DNA of 64,000 bases from CANMIH01 sp049116335 (GCA_049116335.1 JAGDYZ010000023.1:1-64000); one strand, 5' to 3'; shown: positions 16,197-24,095, counted from the first letter of the stretch. The notes: generated by a model not told the origin, from the sequence alone. Made by a program: numbers and translations.

Positions 16197-17420
16197 ATGT
16201 CCAGCATTCTGACCAACAACGGTGCAACAACTGCACTGGCGACACTCAAATCCATCAACATGGGTATTGAGAACACGCAATATCAAATTTCGACCGGTAA
16301 AAAGGTCGCCTCTTCTGCAGATGACGCAGCGGCCTGGGCAATCTCGAAGGCGATGGAAGCTGACGTCCAGGGTTTCCAGAAGATCTCTGAAAGCCTCTCG
16401 CTCGGTCAATCCACAGTGTCTGTGGCGCGGATGGGTGCTGAGACCGTGACTGATCTTCTGACCGAAGTGAAGGGAAAGGTTGTTGCGGCCCAGGAAGAGA
16501 ATGTCGACCGCGATAAAATCCAGGCAGATATTGAATCACTTCGCGATCAGATCGGTTCGATTGTAGCGGCGGCTTCATTCAACGGCGCGAACTTGTTGCA
16601 GAACACAGAAACAACCTCGGGTTCAGGCAGTGTCAATGTTCTGGCATCGCTGGACCGCACCTCTTCGGGTGTGTCGGCATCTGACATCAATATCTCTAAG
16701 CAAGATCTTGGCACTGGGTCGTCGACTGCTGGTACTATGGGATCGAATATCGGTTCAAACGGCGCTGTGGCTGATGCTGCAACGGGTGCAGCCATGACGG
16801 TGACCGGCACACCTGCTGCGGGCAACTCCTATGAATTGGCATCCGGCGGCGGCATGGGTTTCTCTGCAGATGTGGCCTATGTTGCGCGTGAGGGTGACAC
16901 ACTTCAGGATGTGACCGATCAGATGGTTGCACGACTGAACTTCCAGGCTCAGGCAGATGGTATCGACGTGACCTTTGCAGAAAACGGCACCACCGCAGGT
17001 CAGATCGATATGACCAACAACAGCGGGGCTGGCATCACCGTTGCAACCGCCGAAGCAACTCAGTCTGCGGCGTCCGAAACCGATGGCACCATCGGTGGTT
17101 CGCTTGAGCTGTTGTCGAAAATCGATGTGACCACCGACAATGGCACCGAAGCGGCGCTAAGCGCAATTGAAGGCATGATCCAAGGCTCGATCGATGCGGC
17201 GGCATCGTTTGGTTCGGCGCAGGGTCGTCTGGAAACCCAGTCTGACTTTGTTGACAAACTGTCGAGCAACCTCAAGTCCGGCATTGGTGCGCTTGTGGAC
17301 ACTGATATGGAAGAGGCATCGGCCAAGCTCAAAGCGCTGCAGGTGCAGCAGCAGCTGGCAGTTCAGTCGCTGTCGATGGCCAATAGCGCGCCACAACAGC
17401 TCCTGAGCCTGTTCCGCTAA
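16197..17420 (+). CDS. Flagellin (third tandem copy)
   Basis: A 407-residue flagellin with the same N-terminal (MSSILTNNGATTALATLKSI) and C-terminal (NSAPQQLLSLFR) domains as the other two; the centre (about 165-310) is its own. ATG 16197 is preferred over the in-frame 16149 for the same reasons as in copy 2. Unlike copies 1 and 2 it ends with a different, perfectly paired hairpin, marking the end of the duplicated array. No flaF, flbT or other flagellar genes are in the window. Confidence 0.95.
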   Translation: MSSILTNNGATTALATLKSINMGIENTQYQISTGKKVASSADDAAAWAISKAMEADVQGFQKISESLSLGQSTVSVARMGAETVTDLLTEVKGKVVAAQEENVDRDKIQADIESLRDQIGSIVAAASFNGANLLQNTETTSGSGSVNVLASLDRTSSGVSASDINISKQDLGTGSSTAGTMGSNIGSNGAVADAATGAAMTVTGTPAAGNSYELASGGGMGFSADVAYVAREGDTLQDVTDQMVARLNFQAQADGIDVTFAENGTTAGQIDMTNNSGAGITVATAEATQSAASETDGTIGGSLELLSKIDVTTDNGTEAALSAIEGMIQGSIDAAASFGSAQGRLETQSDFVDKLSSNLKSGIGALVDTDMEEASAKLKALQVQQQLAVQSLSMANSAPQQLLSLFR

Positions 17421-17427
17421 ACCAAAA

Positions 17428-17459
17428 GATCTCCGCCCAAGACCGCTTGGGCGGAGATC
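17428..17459 (+). terminator. Perfect 14-bp hairpin after flagellin 3
   Basis: GATCTCCGCCCAAG (17428-17441), loop ACCG, CTTGGGCGGAGATC (17446-17459). It has no T-run but sits directly behind the array. Confidence 0.6.
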
Positions 17460-17539
17460 ACACAGAAGTATCTGCTCTCGTAAATTCTCTCTCTCGCGAA
17501 GCCGGACACCTAGGGTGGCCGGTTTTTGCGTGTCTGAGG

Positions 17540-17986
17540 TCACTCGCGATACTGGCTATGACAGGCCTTGCAGGAGGCTCCGAGCTGTCCCATTCCGGCG
17601 CGCAGTGTCTCCAGATCGGTCACAGAACCAGACAAACCCAATGCCAGTGCTTCAAGATCTTTGGATCGTTTGGTGAAGTCTTCGAAACTGGTCCAGATTT
17701 CCGGGCGAGCCTCAGATTTTGGATCAGTTTCAGGGGCGGCAAAATGGGCCTGTGTGGCACCAGACAAGAGCGAGATTTCTTTCAGGGCGGTCTGGGCGGT
17801 TGAGAGTTCGAAGCTAGATTGACCTTTGGCCATCGCACCCAGAACCTTCATCTGATCTGCGATGGAGGACATGTTGACCATGCGTGCCATCACGGCGGGG
17901 TTTTGCACCCCGGAATGGGCAAGGGCCACGCCTGCGGTGAGACCAAGTGCGAGACTCGTGAGGCGAAAAATTTTGCTATACGACAT
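17540..17986 (-). CDS. Class II (cytochrome c'-like) c-type cytochrome
   Basis: A 148-residue exported protein: signal peptide (SYSKIFRLTSLALGLTAGVALA), an alpha-helical body and a single haem motif CKACH at about residues 139-143, at the very C-terminus as in cytochrome c' and c-556. It is likely periplasmic; the electron partner is unknown. ATG 17986 follows AAGGA. It lies 11 bases downstream of a second cytochrome gene on the same strand, so the pair is probably cotranscribed. Confidence 0.85.
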   Translation of the reverse strand: MSYSKIFRLTSLALGLTAGVALAHSGVQNPAVMARMVNMSSIADQMKVLGAMAKGQSSFELSTAQTALKEISLLSGATQAHFAAPETDPKSEARPEIWTSFEDFTKRSKDLEALALGLSGSVTDLETLRAGMGQLGASCKACHSQYRE

Positions 17987-17997
17987 CAGATTTCCTT

Positions 17998-18429
17998 TTA
18001 GTGGATGCCATTGGCGCGTTGGACGGCCCGGAGATAGGTGATGATGCTTTGGACCTCGGCACGGGTCAAATGACTTTGTGGTGGCATATCGCCAAAAGGC
18101 CAATGATGCTCGCGCACTCCGAGGGCCGCGGCCCGAAAGAAGGCAGCGTCCCCATGGTGAGAGGGCTCGTAAATCTTGTGGATCAAAGGGGGCCCCATTT
18201 CGCTGCGGCCATCGGCCTTATCACCATGACAGGCGGCGCAGACCGCCTCAAAGGCGGTTTTCCCGAGTTTCGCCTGTGCCGAGAGGGTGTCTGGAACCGT
18301 GACCTGAACCAAAGGGGCTCCCGGAGCGAGTGGGAGAGCGGTATCTGTCGCTGCCGGACGTTGTGACAAATAGAGTGCGGCCGCAGCCAAAGGCACCGCG
18401 ACTGCGGTGATCATGTGGGATCGTTTCAT
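17998..18429 (-). CDS. Class I c-type cytochrome
   Basis: A 143-residue protein with an N-terminal membrane anchor or signal (MKRSHMITAVAVPLAAAALY), a haem-binding CAACH at residues 64-68, GPPLIHKIYEP, and a candidate distal Met ligand in FGDMPPQ (Met115), followed by the usual helix EVQSIITYLRAVQ. It is probably a periplasmic mono-haem electron carrier. AGGAAA precedes the start. It is upstream of the class II cytochrome and downstream of a small secreted protein. Confidence 0.87.
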   Translation of the reverse strand: MKRSHMITAVAVPLAAAALYLSQRPAATDTALPLAPGAPLVQVTVPDTLSAQAKLGKTAFEAVCAACHGDKADGRSEMGPPLIHKIYEPSHHGDAAFFRAAALGVREHHWPFGDMPPQSHLTRAEVQSIITYLRAVQRANGIH

Positions 18430-18474
18430 TGGATTTCCTACAGTTTGACGTGAGATCGGATGAATCTGATCGCG

Positions 18475-18804
18475 TCAAATGCGGGGCGGCGGCGGATCTG
18501 GTAGGGGAGATTGATCGTCGATGACGGGCGTTTGGGGCCGCCAGGCCAATTTTTCCACTCGGGGGTGAAAATGACGTGTTCTAAGTGATGATTCGAGCGC
18601 GGTATTGAGCAAACAGGGCGCGCAATGGGGGGTGGATTCGGCGCAGGCACGGCCAGAATCTTCTGTGAAAAGGCTGACGTCGGGAATCATATCCCAACTC
18701 ATCTGAGATTCGGTCATGAAAGCATGTGAACCGCAGACCTCTGCCGCGTCACTTGCCCCCGCGACCGCAAAAAAGAGCGTCACAGCCCAGATGATATTCA
18801 ACAC
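18475..18804 (-). CDS. Small secreted Cys-containing protein of unknown function
   Basis: I do not recognise this gene. The 109-residue frame opens with a convincing signal peptide (LNIIWAVTLFFAVAGASDAA), then holds five cysteines (VCGSHAF, RACAESTPHCAPCLL) and a proline-rich end. The start is a GTG without a good ribosome-binding site. It lies 45 bases upstream of the cytochrome pair on the same strand, which suggests a periplasmic partner. It could be a spurious frame, but the signal peptide and operon position favour a gene. Confidence 0.5.
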   Translation of the reverse strand: MLNIIWAVTLFFAVAGASDAAEVCGSHAFMTESQMSWDMIPDVSLFTEDSGRACAESTPHCAPCLLNTALESSLRTRHFHPRVEKLAWRPQTPVIDDQSPLPDPPPPRI

Positions 18805-18944
18805 AGTTCGAATGGTGCAAATCCCCTTGAACGATGCCCAAAACGCTGGGGCTTTTTACGCTCTGGGTCAAGAGTATGTGTCAGAAAAACGCAGTCCGCC
18901 CGTGGGCGGTTGCGTCTCAAGTCATTGTTATGTCTGAGAGAAAA

Positions 18945-19028
18945 TGGTGGGCGACCCTGGAATCGAACCAGGCGTGAGTCGCCTCGAGGGAGTTACAGTC
19001 CCCTGCCACACCTTGCGGCCTGTCGCCC
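18945..19028 (-). tRNA. tRNA-Tyr (GTA)
   Basis: On the minus strand GGGCGAC pairs with GTCGCCC, followed by discriminator A and an encoded CCA. The anticodon loop reads CTGTAAC with anticodon GTA, a long variable arm follows, and the T arm is CCTGG-TTCGATT-CCAGG. The length is 84 bases, as expected for a class II tRNA-Tyr. Confidence 0.95.
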
Positions 19029-19157
19029 ACCGTTTGCTGTGCTAGACAGCGTGGAGCGGTGTTTAGTGCGAGCTTCGGGGGGCGTCAACAGGAAAATTTC
19101 TTGCGACTGACAGAACATGGGTGCAAGGAGGGCTTCTGATAGAAAAAGGCGGGTGTC

Positions 19158-19937
19158 ATGGTGAAAAAACCGGATTGGGTGATCAAAAAAGAGCAGGATA
19201 AGCGGGCTGCGAAGTCAGAAACGGTCTGGTTGTTTGGTCTGCATGCGGTGCGCGATGCGCTGATGAACCCCAAACGCGAGCGGATTCGGCTGATTCTGAC
19301 TCCAAATGCCGCCGAAAAACTGTCGGGCGCGGTAAAAGAATCGGGGATGGAGCCAGAAATTCAGGACCCGCGCCGGTTCAAAGCGCCGATTGATCCGAAT
19401 TCTGTGCATCAAGGGGCGGTCCTTGAAGTGAAACCTCTCGATTGGGGGCGTCTTGAGGATGTGGCCATCACTCCGGGTGACGCACCCCAGAGATTGATTC
19501 TGCTCGATCGTGTTAGTGACCCCCATAATGTTGGTGCGATTCTGCGGTCTGCCGAAGTCTTTGGGGCGCAGGCGGTGATTGGTATGCGCCATCACGCGGC
19601 ACCCGAAACTGGGGCTTTGGCAAAAACCGCCAGCGGCGCATTGGAGCGGCAACCCTACTTGCGGGTGCGCAACCTTGCAGAGTCCATCACCGAGCTTCAG
19701 CGCATGGGCTATGTGGTGTTTGGATTGGATGGGGAAGCAGAGCAAACCATCGAAGAAGCGCTTGACGGTCGGAAAGACCTGCCCATCGCGCTTGTCCTTG
19801 GTGCGGAAGGCCCCGGATTGCGCCCCAAAACCAAGGAAACCGTTGATCAACTGGTGCGGATAGATTTTGCGGGCAGTTTTGGGTCGCTCAACGTGTCCAA
19901 CGCGGCTGCGGTTGCGCTTTATGCCGCAAGACCGTGA
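19158..19937 (+). CDS. rlmB: 23S rRNA 2'-O-ribose methyltransferase, RlmB/TrmH family
   Basis: A 259-residue SpoU-family methyltransferase. An N-terminal substrate-binding part (VWLFGLHAVRDALMNPKRER) is followed by the knotted catalytic domain with motif 1 DPHNVGAILRSAEVFGA, motif 2 LVLGAEGPGLR and motif 3 SLNVSNAAAVALY. RlmB methylates G2251 of 23S rRNA; assignment among the paralogues is by overall resemblance. It is divergent from tRNA-Tyr. Confidence 0.9.
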   Translation: MVKKPDWVIKKEQDKRAAKSETVWLFGLHAVRDALMNPKRERIRLILTPNAAEKLSGAVKESGMEPEIQDPRRFKAPIDPNSVHQGAVLEVKPLDWGRLEDVAITPGDAPQRLILLDRVSDPHNVGAILRSAEVFGAQAVIGMRHHAAPETGALAKTASGALERQPYLRVRNLAESITELQRMGYVVFGLDGEAEQTIEEALDGRKDLPIALVLGAEGPGLRPKTKETVDQLVRIDFAGSFGSLNVSNAAAVALYAARP

Positions 19938-19991
19938 TCGTGACCCTTTTATAAACGCTTCGGCATCATAGATCTGGGGGAGGAGGGTTTT

Positions 19992-20294
19992 ATGACCAAT
20001 ACGACCATTGCCAGCTGCTGTTATTGCGGGGCCCGTACCGCATTGGTGCTGACCCCGGATCGCCACGAGCTGTGTTGCGCCTCTTGCGGTGCTCCGCTTC
20101 ATAATATGAAGCGTTTGAAAGAAGATGCCGAGCATCCCTCGGGGAAGGTGAAAACCAAAAAGCTCAAAAAAACCAAAGCCGCGAAAGTCGGCTATGGCAA
20201 ACCCAGCAAAGTGAAGAAAAAGAAGAAATCGAAGAGCTTTACCAAAAGCCTGTTTGGAGAAGCCTTTGATCTGATCGAAGATATTTTCGACTGA
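19992..20294 (+). CDS. Small zinc-ribbon, lysine-rich protein of unknown function
   Basis: A 100-residue protein with two knuckles, CCYCG and CCASCG, about 20 residues apart, forming a probable zinc ribbon (residues 8-37). A basic linker with many Lys (about 45-82, e.g. VKKKKKSKS) follows, then an acidic amphipathic end (FGEAFDLIEDIFD). The layout suggests nucleic-acid or ribosome binding, but no function is known to me. It sits between rlmB and ribB, after GAGG-rich sequence, with its own ATG. Confidence 0.75.
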   Translation: MTNTTIASCCYCGARTALVLTPDRHELCCASCGAPLHNMKRLKEDAEHPSGKVKTKKLKKTKAAKVGYGKPSKVKKKKKSKSFTKSLFGEAFDLIEDIFD

Positions 20295-20402
20295 CCTTTT
20301 CTTTGTGACTTGATAGTACAAACGGATCAGCAGGCGCATCTCGACCTGCTTTGATCTGAGACCCAGACGTGCGGACGGATATGACGCCGCGAAGGAGGCA
20401 AC

Positions 20403-21530
20403 ATGGTTGACTACGAAACGCCCGGTCCGGTGGAAGAAAATCTGCGCGACGCCATTTCTTCGGCGGAAGAGATCATCGAAGAGGCCCGGAATGGGCGCAT
20501 GTTCGTTCTGGTCGATCACGAAGATCGCGAAAACGAAGGTGATCTGGTGATTCCGGCGCAATGGGCCACTCCGGATGCGATCAATTTTATGGCGCTTTAT
20601 GGCCGTGGGTTGATTTGTCTGGCGATGACCTCGACCAGGATCGAAGAGCTCGGGCTTCAGCTGATGTCGACCAATAATTCGTCGCGTCACGAAACCGCTT
20701 TCACCACCTCAATTGAGGCGCGGGAAGGGGTGACCACCGGGATTTCCGCCGCTGATCGCGCGCGCACGGTTGCCGTGGCCATTGACGCCTCTAAGGGCGA
20801 AGCGGACATCGCCACGCCGGGACATGTGTTTCCGTTGCGTGCGAAGGCGGGCGGCGTTCTTGTGCGCGCCGGCCATACCGAAGCCGCCGTCGATGTATCG
20901 CGTCTCGCGGGGCTGAACCCGGCGGGTGTGATCTGCGAAATCATGAATGACGATGGTACCATGGCCCGTTTGCCTGAACTGGTACCTTTCGCGAAGAAAC
21001 ACGGGCTTAAGATTGGCACCATTTCGGACCTGATCGCCTACCGCCGACGCCATGACAATCTGGTCAAGGTTCAGGACGAGACCACCATTATCTCAGAATT
21101 TGGTGGTTCCTGGGACATGCGAATCTATACCGATGAAACTCACGGGGATGAGCATATTGTTCTAAGCAAGGGGGATATTTCCGGTGACGCGCCCGTGCTG
21201 GTGCGGATGCATGCTGAAGACCCGATGCTCGATATCGTTGGAACAGGCCCCAAAGGTCGCGCCCACGAGTTTGAGCACGCGATGCAAGCCGTGGCCGAAG
21301 AGGGTCGCGGTGTGGTTGTGTTGCTGCGGGACACCTCGATGAACCTCGAGACGAGTGAAAGCAGCTCGCCGACGACACTGCGCCGCTATGGGCTTGGGGC
21401 TCAGATCCTGTCCTCGCTTGGCTTGTCGAAATTGACACTGCTGACCAATTCGCCGACACCTAAGGTGGTGGGGCTCGAAGCCTATGGGCTTGAAATCGTC
21501 GGAACACGTAAAATTTCGGAGCTTGGATAA
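20403..21530 (+). CDS. ribB: 3,4-dihydroxy-2-butanone 4-phosphate synthase with degenerate GTP cyclohydrolase II domain
   Basis: A 375-residue fusion-type protein. Residues about 15-215 form an intact DHBP synthase, which converts ribulose 5-phosphate to the riboflavin precursor: DHEDRENEGDLVIPAQ, TSIEAREGVTTGISAADRA, HVFPLRAKAGGVL, GHTEAAVD. The C-terminal part (about 225-375) has the GTP cyclohydrolase II fold sequence (VLVRMHAEDPMLDI, RRYGLGAQIL, LTNSPTPKVVGLEAYGLEIV) but lacks the three zinc-binding cysteines, so it should not make the GTP-derived precursor. Such inactive tails are known in alphaproteobacterial RibBX-type proteins. GAAGGAGG precedes the start; it overlaps ribH by one base. 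Confidence 0.93.
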   Translation: MVDYETPGPVEENLRDAISSAEEIIEEARNGRMFVLVDHEDRENEGDLVIPAQWATPDAINFMALYGRGLICLAMTSTRIEELGLQLMSTNNSSRHETAFTTSIEAREGVTTGISAADRARTVAVAIDASKGEADIATPGHVFPLRAKAGGVLVRAGHTEAAVDVSRLAGLNPAGVICEIMNDDGTMARLPELVPFAKKHGLKIGTISDLIAYRRRHDNLVKVQDETTIISEFGGSWDMRIYTDETHGDEHIVLSKGDISGDAPVLVRMHAEDPMLDIVGTGPKGRAHEFEHAMQAVAEEGRGVVVLLRDTSMNLETSESSSPTTLRRYGLGAQILSSLGLSKLTLLTNSPTPKVVGLEAYGLEIVGTRKISELG

Positions 21531-22081
21531 TGGCCGCTTCCATCACTCATCACGTGCTGCCGCGCGCAGAATTCGATAAGCCGGTCAAGATCTTGATCGT
21601 GGTTGCGCCTTATTACAAAGAGATTGCCCAGGCGCAGATCGCTGGCGCCAAAGCCGAGATTGAGGCGGTAGGCGGCACCCATGAGGTAGTCGAAGTGCCA
21701 GGCGCGCTTGAGATACCGACGGCGATTGGCATCGCGGAACGGATGTCAAATTATGACGGCTACGTTGCGCTTGGCTGTGTCATTCGCGGGGAAACCACCC
21801 ATTACGATACAGTCTGCAATGACAGTTCGCGCGGGATCACCCTGTTGGGCCTGCAGGGGCTTTGCATTGGCAATGGTATCCTGACGGTTGAAAACTACGA
21901 ACAGGCCCGTGTGCGCGCAGAGGTGGATGAAATGAATAAGGGTGGGGGCGCTGCCGCTGCGGCCTTGCATCTGATTTCACTTGCGCGTAAGTGGGGCGGT
22001 CCCCGCACGGGTGTTGGGTTTCAACCCAGCGCTGATGAGATCCAGATCGCGGGCAACGCAAAAGGGCCGACCACCGCATGA
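21530..22081 (+). CDS. ribH: 6,7-dimethyl-8-ribityllumazine synthase
   Basis: A 183-residue lumazine synthase, the penultimate step of riboflavin synthesis, joining the RibB product with the pyrimidine intermediate. Family motifs: VPGALEIPTAI, GYVALGCVIRGETTHYDTV with the catalytic His, and NGILTVENYEQA. The ATG overlaps the ribB stop (TAATG) and the end overlaps nusB by ATGA, giving a tightly coupled ribB-ribH-nusB operon. Confidence 0.96.
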   Translation: MAASITHHVLPRAEFDKPVKILIVVAPYYKEIAQAQIAGAKAEIEAVGGTHEVVEVPGALEIPTAIGIAERMSNYDGYVALGCVIRGETTHYDTVCNDSSRGITLLGLQGLCIGNGILTVENYEQARVRAEVDEMNKGGGAAAAALHLISLARKWGGPRTGVGFQPSADEIQIAGNAKGPTTA

Positions 22082-22551
22082 CCGAACTGTCTGGTAACCA
22101 GAAACGTAAGATGAAATCAGCTTCGCGCCTCTATGCCGTGCAGGCGCTGTTCCAGATGGAACAGTCGCAGCAAAGCGTGGATAAGGTGACGCAGGAATTT
22201 CTGGATCACCGCTTTGGTGCTGTTCTGCCCGACGGGGAAGAGCTGATCGAAGGGGATATTCGTCTGTTCAATCAGCTTCTCAAAGAAGCGGTGAGCTATC
22301 AGGCGAAGATTGACCAGATGACCGACCGGGCCTTGGTTGCCAAATGGCCAATTGATCGGATTGATACCACGCTGCGGGCTCTGTTCCGGGCCGCCGGTGC
22401 CGAATTGATCGCCGCAGACACACCGCCCAAAGTTGTCATCTCTGAGTTTGTTTCGGTGGCGTCCGCGTTTTTTCCAGACGGCCGTGAGCCGAAGTTTGTG
22501 AATGCGGTGTTGGATCATATGGCGCGTGAAGCGCAGCCCGACGCGTTTTGA
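22078..22551 (+). CDS. nusB: Transcription antitermination factor NusB
   Basis: A 157-residue NusB: SASRLYAVQALFQMEQSQQS at the start, IDTTLRALFRAAGAELI, PPKVVISEFVSVASAFFPDG and KFVNAVLDHMAREAQ. NusB binds boxA RNA with S10 (NusE) and supports antitermination of rRNA transcription. The ribH-nusB linkage is widespread in bacteria. A textbook terminator (22576-22600) ends the operon. Confidence 0.96.
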   Translation: MTELSGNQKRKMKSASRLYAVQALFQMEQSQQSVDKVTQEFLDHRFGAVLPDGEELIEGDIRLFNQLLKEAVSYQAKIDQMTDRALVAKWPIDRIDTTLRALFRAAGAELIAADTPPKVVISEFVSVASAFFPDGREPKFVNAVLDHMAREAQPDAF

Positions 22552-22575
22552 GCGACATCTCTTCAACACGATGGA

Positions 22576-22600
22576 AACCGGCCCTGTGGCCGGTTTTTTT
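22576..22600 (+). terminator. Rho-independent terminator after nusB
   Basis: AACCGGCC (22576-22583), CTGT, GGCCGGTT (22588-22595), running into a T-tract to 22600. Confidence 0.92.
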
Positions 22601-22718
22601 GATTCAAATCGGTGAAAATAGTTTGTTTCCAGAAGAACCGCCGGTTTCCGTCGGATCGCCCTTGCACTTCCGGATCAGAGGTCTACTCTTTTGATCATAG
22701 AGAAAAGGAGTCGCTGCC

Positions 22719-23054
22719 ATGCCTACCTTGATCCGCCTTTACATTCGTCAGGTGCTGGTCGGTTTCGGCCTGTCGGCGGTGTTTGTCGCCGTGCTGCTTC
22801 ATTTGGATGTGGCGCGACTTGGACAACTTGTTGCGAATTCTGACGTCGGAGGTGTCGCTGTGATCATGCTTTGGGTGTTCAATGGTATCGTATTTGCCGG
22901 GGTGCAATTCGCCATGTCGATCATGCGTTTGAGCGACAACACCCCATCAGGCGGCACGCGTATGAAGGTGCAGCAGGCTTTGGTGCCGGTTCGGGTAGAT
23001 ACCCGCTCGGATCGCAGCGGCCCGCGCAATCTACCTGCCCAGTTCCGGCGCTAA
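22719..23054 (+). CDS. Small inner-membrane protein of unknown function, two membrane spans
   Basis: A 111-residue protein with two predicted membrane helices (about 9-27 and 42-63) joined by a short linker, and a basic, Pro/Arg-containing C-terminal tail (about 70-111) likely in the cytoplasm. AAAGGAG lies upstream of ATG 22719. I do not recognise the family. It stands alone between the nusB terminator and its own terminator (23077-23110). Confidence 0.7.
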   Translation: MPTLIRLYIRQVLVGFGLSAVFVAVLLHLDVARLGQLVANSDVGGVAVIMLWVFNGIVFAGVQFAMSIMRLSDNTPSGGTRMKVQQALVPVRVDTRSDRSGPRNLPAQFRR

Positions 23055-23076
23055 ACCAAAGTCCTGAAAAGAAAAC

Positions 23077-23110
23077 AGCCCCGAGGAGACCTCGGGGCTT
23101 TGTTGTTTTA
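23077..23110 (+). terminator. Rho-independent terminator
   Basis: AGCCCCGAG (23077-23085), GAGAC, CTCGGGGCT (23091-23099), then TTTGTTGTTTT. Confidence 0.88.
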
Positions 23111-23289
23111 TGTGGCGGGAACCGCGCGCAGACGTGTGGGTTTTGCATTCCCGAGGACCTGTATATACAGGTGGGCGCCAGGTAAAAGGACCACGGTCCG
23201 GACAGAGCCAGCTCCCTCGGATTTGCTTAAGGCCACCGGAATGAACCCGTTCACGCAAAGGGCAGAAACCCGCCACCCCCTCATGTAGG

Positions 23290-23721
23290 TTATGCGGTCT
23301 CAGGCGACAAGTGGTGTTGGTCGATCTCGTGAAGATTGCCCAGAAAACCGTGCCACCCCTTATCAAGCGCCAGCACAAGACCATAGGCTGCGCCGTCTTC
23401 CGGCAATCCGGAATGCTCTAGCGTCAGGTTTGTCCCGCCGGGGGCGGGTTCGAGATGCCAATCCACGGTTGTCATATGCCCATTCAACGGCCCAACCGTG
23501 AACGACCATTGCATGTGGCTGACAGGAGAAGATTTTTCGACCGTGCCCCAGCACATCCGATCGCCATCTTTTGCGGACTTCAAAATGTAGGGCTGTCCTT
23601 CGTTCAGATCCTGTTCCGCGGGGTGAAACCATTTGCCCAGAAGGTCGGCTTTTGTCAGATGATCCCAAACCGTATCTGGCGCGGCGGGCAAAAACATTGA
23701 TTTGCGAATGGTCAGTGTCAT
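23290..23721 (-). CDS. SRPBCC/AHSA1-domain protein
   Basis: A 143-residue START-like (SRPBCC, Aha1-type) protein: MFLPAAPDTVWDHLTKADLLGKWFHP at the start and a C-terminal helix with DKGWHGFLGNLHEI. These small lipid- or ligand-binding folds are often paired with ArsR repressors, as here, where the gene overlaps the ArsR gene by four bases. Ligand and role are unknown. Confidence 0.85.
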   Translation of the reverse strand: MTLTIRKSMFLPAAPDTVWDHLTKADLLGKWFHPAEQDLNEGQPYILKSAKDGDRMCWGTVEKSSPVSHMQWSFTVGPLNGHMTTVDWHLEPAPGGTNLTLEHSGLPEDGAAYGLVLALDKGWHGFLGNLHEIDQHHLSPETA

Positions 23722-24038
23722 GTCGTGTCCTCCTTGGACAATAGGTCGTGCAAGTTGGTCAGGTTCTCGTCCCAGAAGGATTCAAAATAGCTCAGCCAAT
23801 CGACCACGGGTTTGAGGGCCTCCGCATTAAGCGTCGACAGGGTTTCCCGGCCTTGGCGCTGCATGTGAATGAGGTTGCCTTCCTCCAAAACAATCAGATG
23901 TTTCTTCACTGCCGCCCGCGTCATGTCGCAATGCTGGGTAATTTCGCTGATTGTCATTTGGTGTGCTGACAGGCGCCTTAAAATATCCCGGCGTGTTGGG
24001 TCAGACAGGGCTCGGAAAGCCGGCTGAAGGGAGCTCAT
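23718..24038 (-). CDS. ArsR-family transcriptional regulator
   Basis: A 106-residue winged-helix repressor: FRALSDPTRRDILRRLS, MTISEITQHCDMTRAAVKKHL and LVVLEEGNLI-like wing sequence (HLIVLEEGNLIHMQRQGRE). There are no metal-binding cysteine pairs of the arsenic/cadmium sensors. ATG 24038 with GAGGA upstream is chosen over the longer frame from 24116, which would run through the operator. It is cotranscribed with the SRPBCC gene and probably represses its own operon through the repeats at 24060-24095. Confidence 0.88.
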   Translation of the reverse strand: MSSLQPAFRALSDPTRRDILRRLSAHQMTISEITQHCDMTRAAVKKHLIVLEEGNLIHMQRQGRETLSTLNAEALKPVVDWLSYFESFWDENLTNLHDLLSKEDTT

Positions 24039-24059
24039 GGTGTCCTCGATTCGAAACCT

Positions 24060-24095
24060 TTTGGTATCATTTAAAGTAACACCATTTGGTATCAT
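24060..24095. promoter_or_regulatory. Candidate ArsR operator: repeated TTTGGTATCAT
   Basis: TTTGGTATCAT occurs at 24060-24070 and again at 24085-24095, 25 bases apart, in the interval between the divergent ArsR gene and mmcB. The first copy also forms an imperfect inverted repeat with GTAACACC at 24077-24084. It lies just upstream of the ArsR start. Confidence 0.5.

Larger units (their letters stand above)
13058..17420 (+). repeat. Tandem flagellin gene array (three copies)
   Basis: Three flagellin genes in direct orientation. Copies 2 and 3 repeat with a 1523-base offset from start codon to start codon. The spacers 14357-14673 and 15880-16196 are both 317 bases and nearly identical, including terminator and leader. 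The coding ends are conserved among all copies and the centres diverge, the pattern expected of duplication followed by gene conversion at the ends. Confidence 0.9.

Noticed and set aside
20295..20402. FMN riboswitch upstream of ribB
   Set aside because: The 108-base interval is too short and lacks the conserved junction elements of the RFN aptamer.
19215..20690. Minus-strand open frame of 491 codons opposite rlmB and the zinc-ribbon gene
   Set aside because: It spans two genes and an intergenic gap and shows no domain; an antisense shadow.
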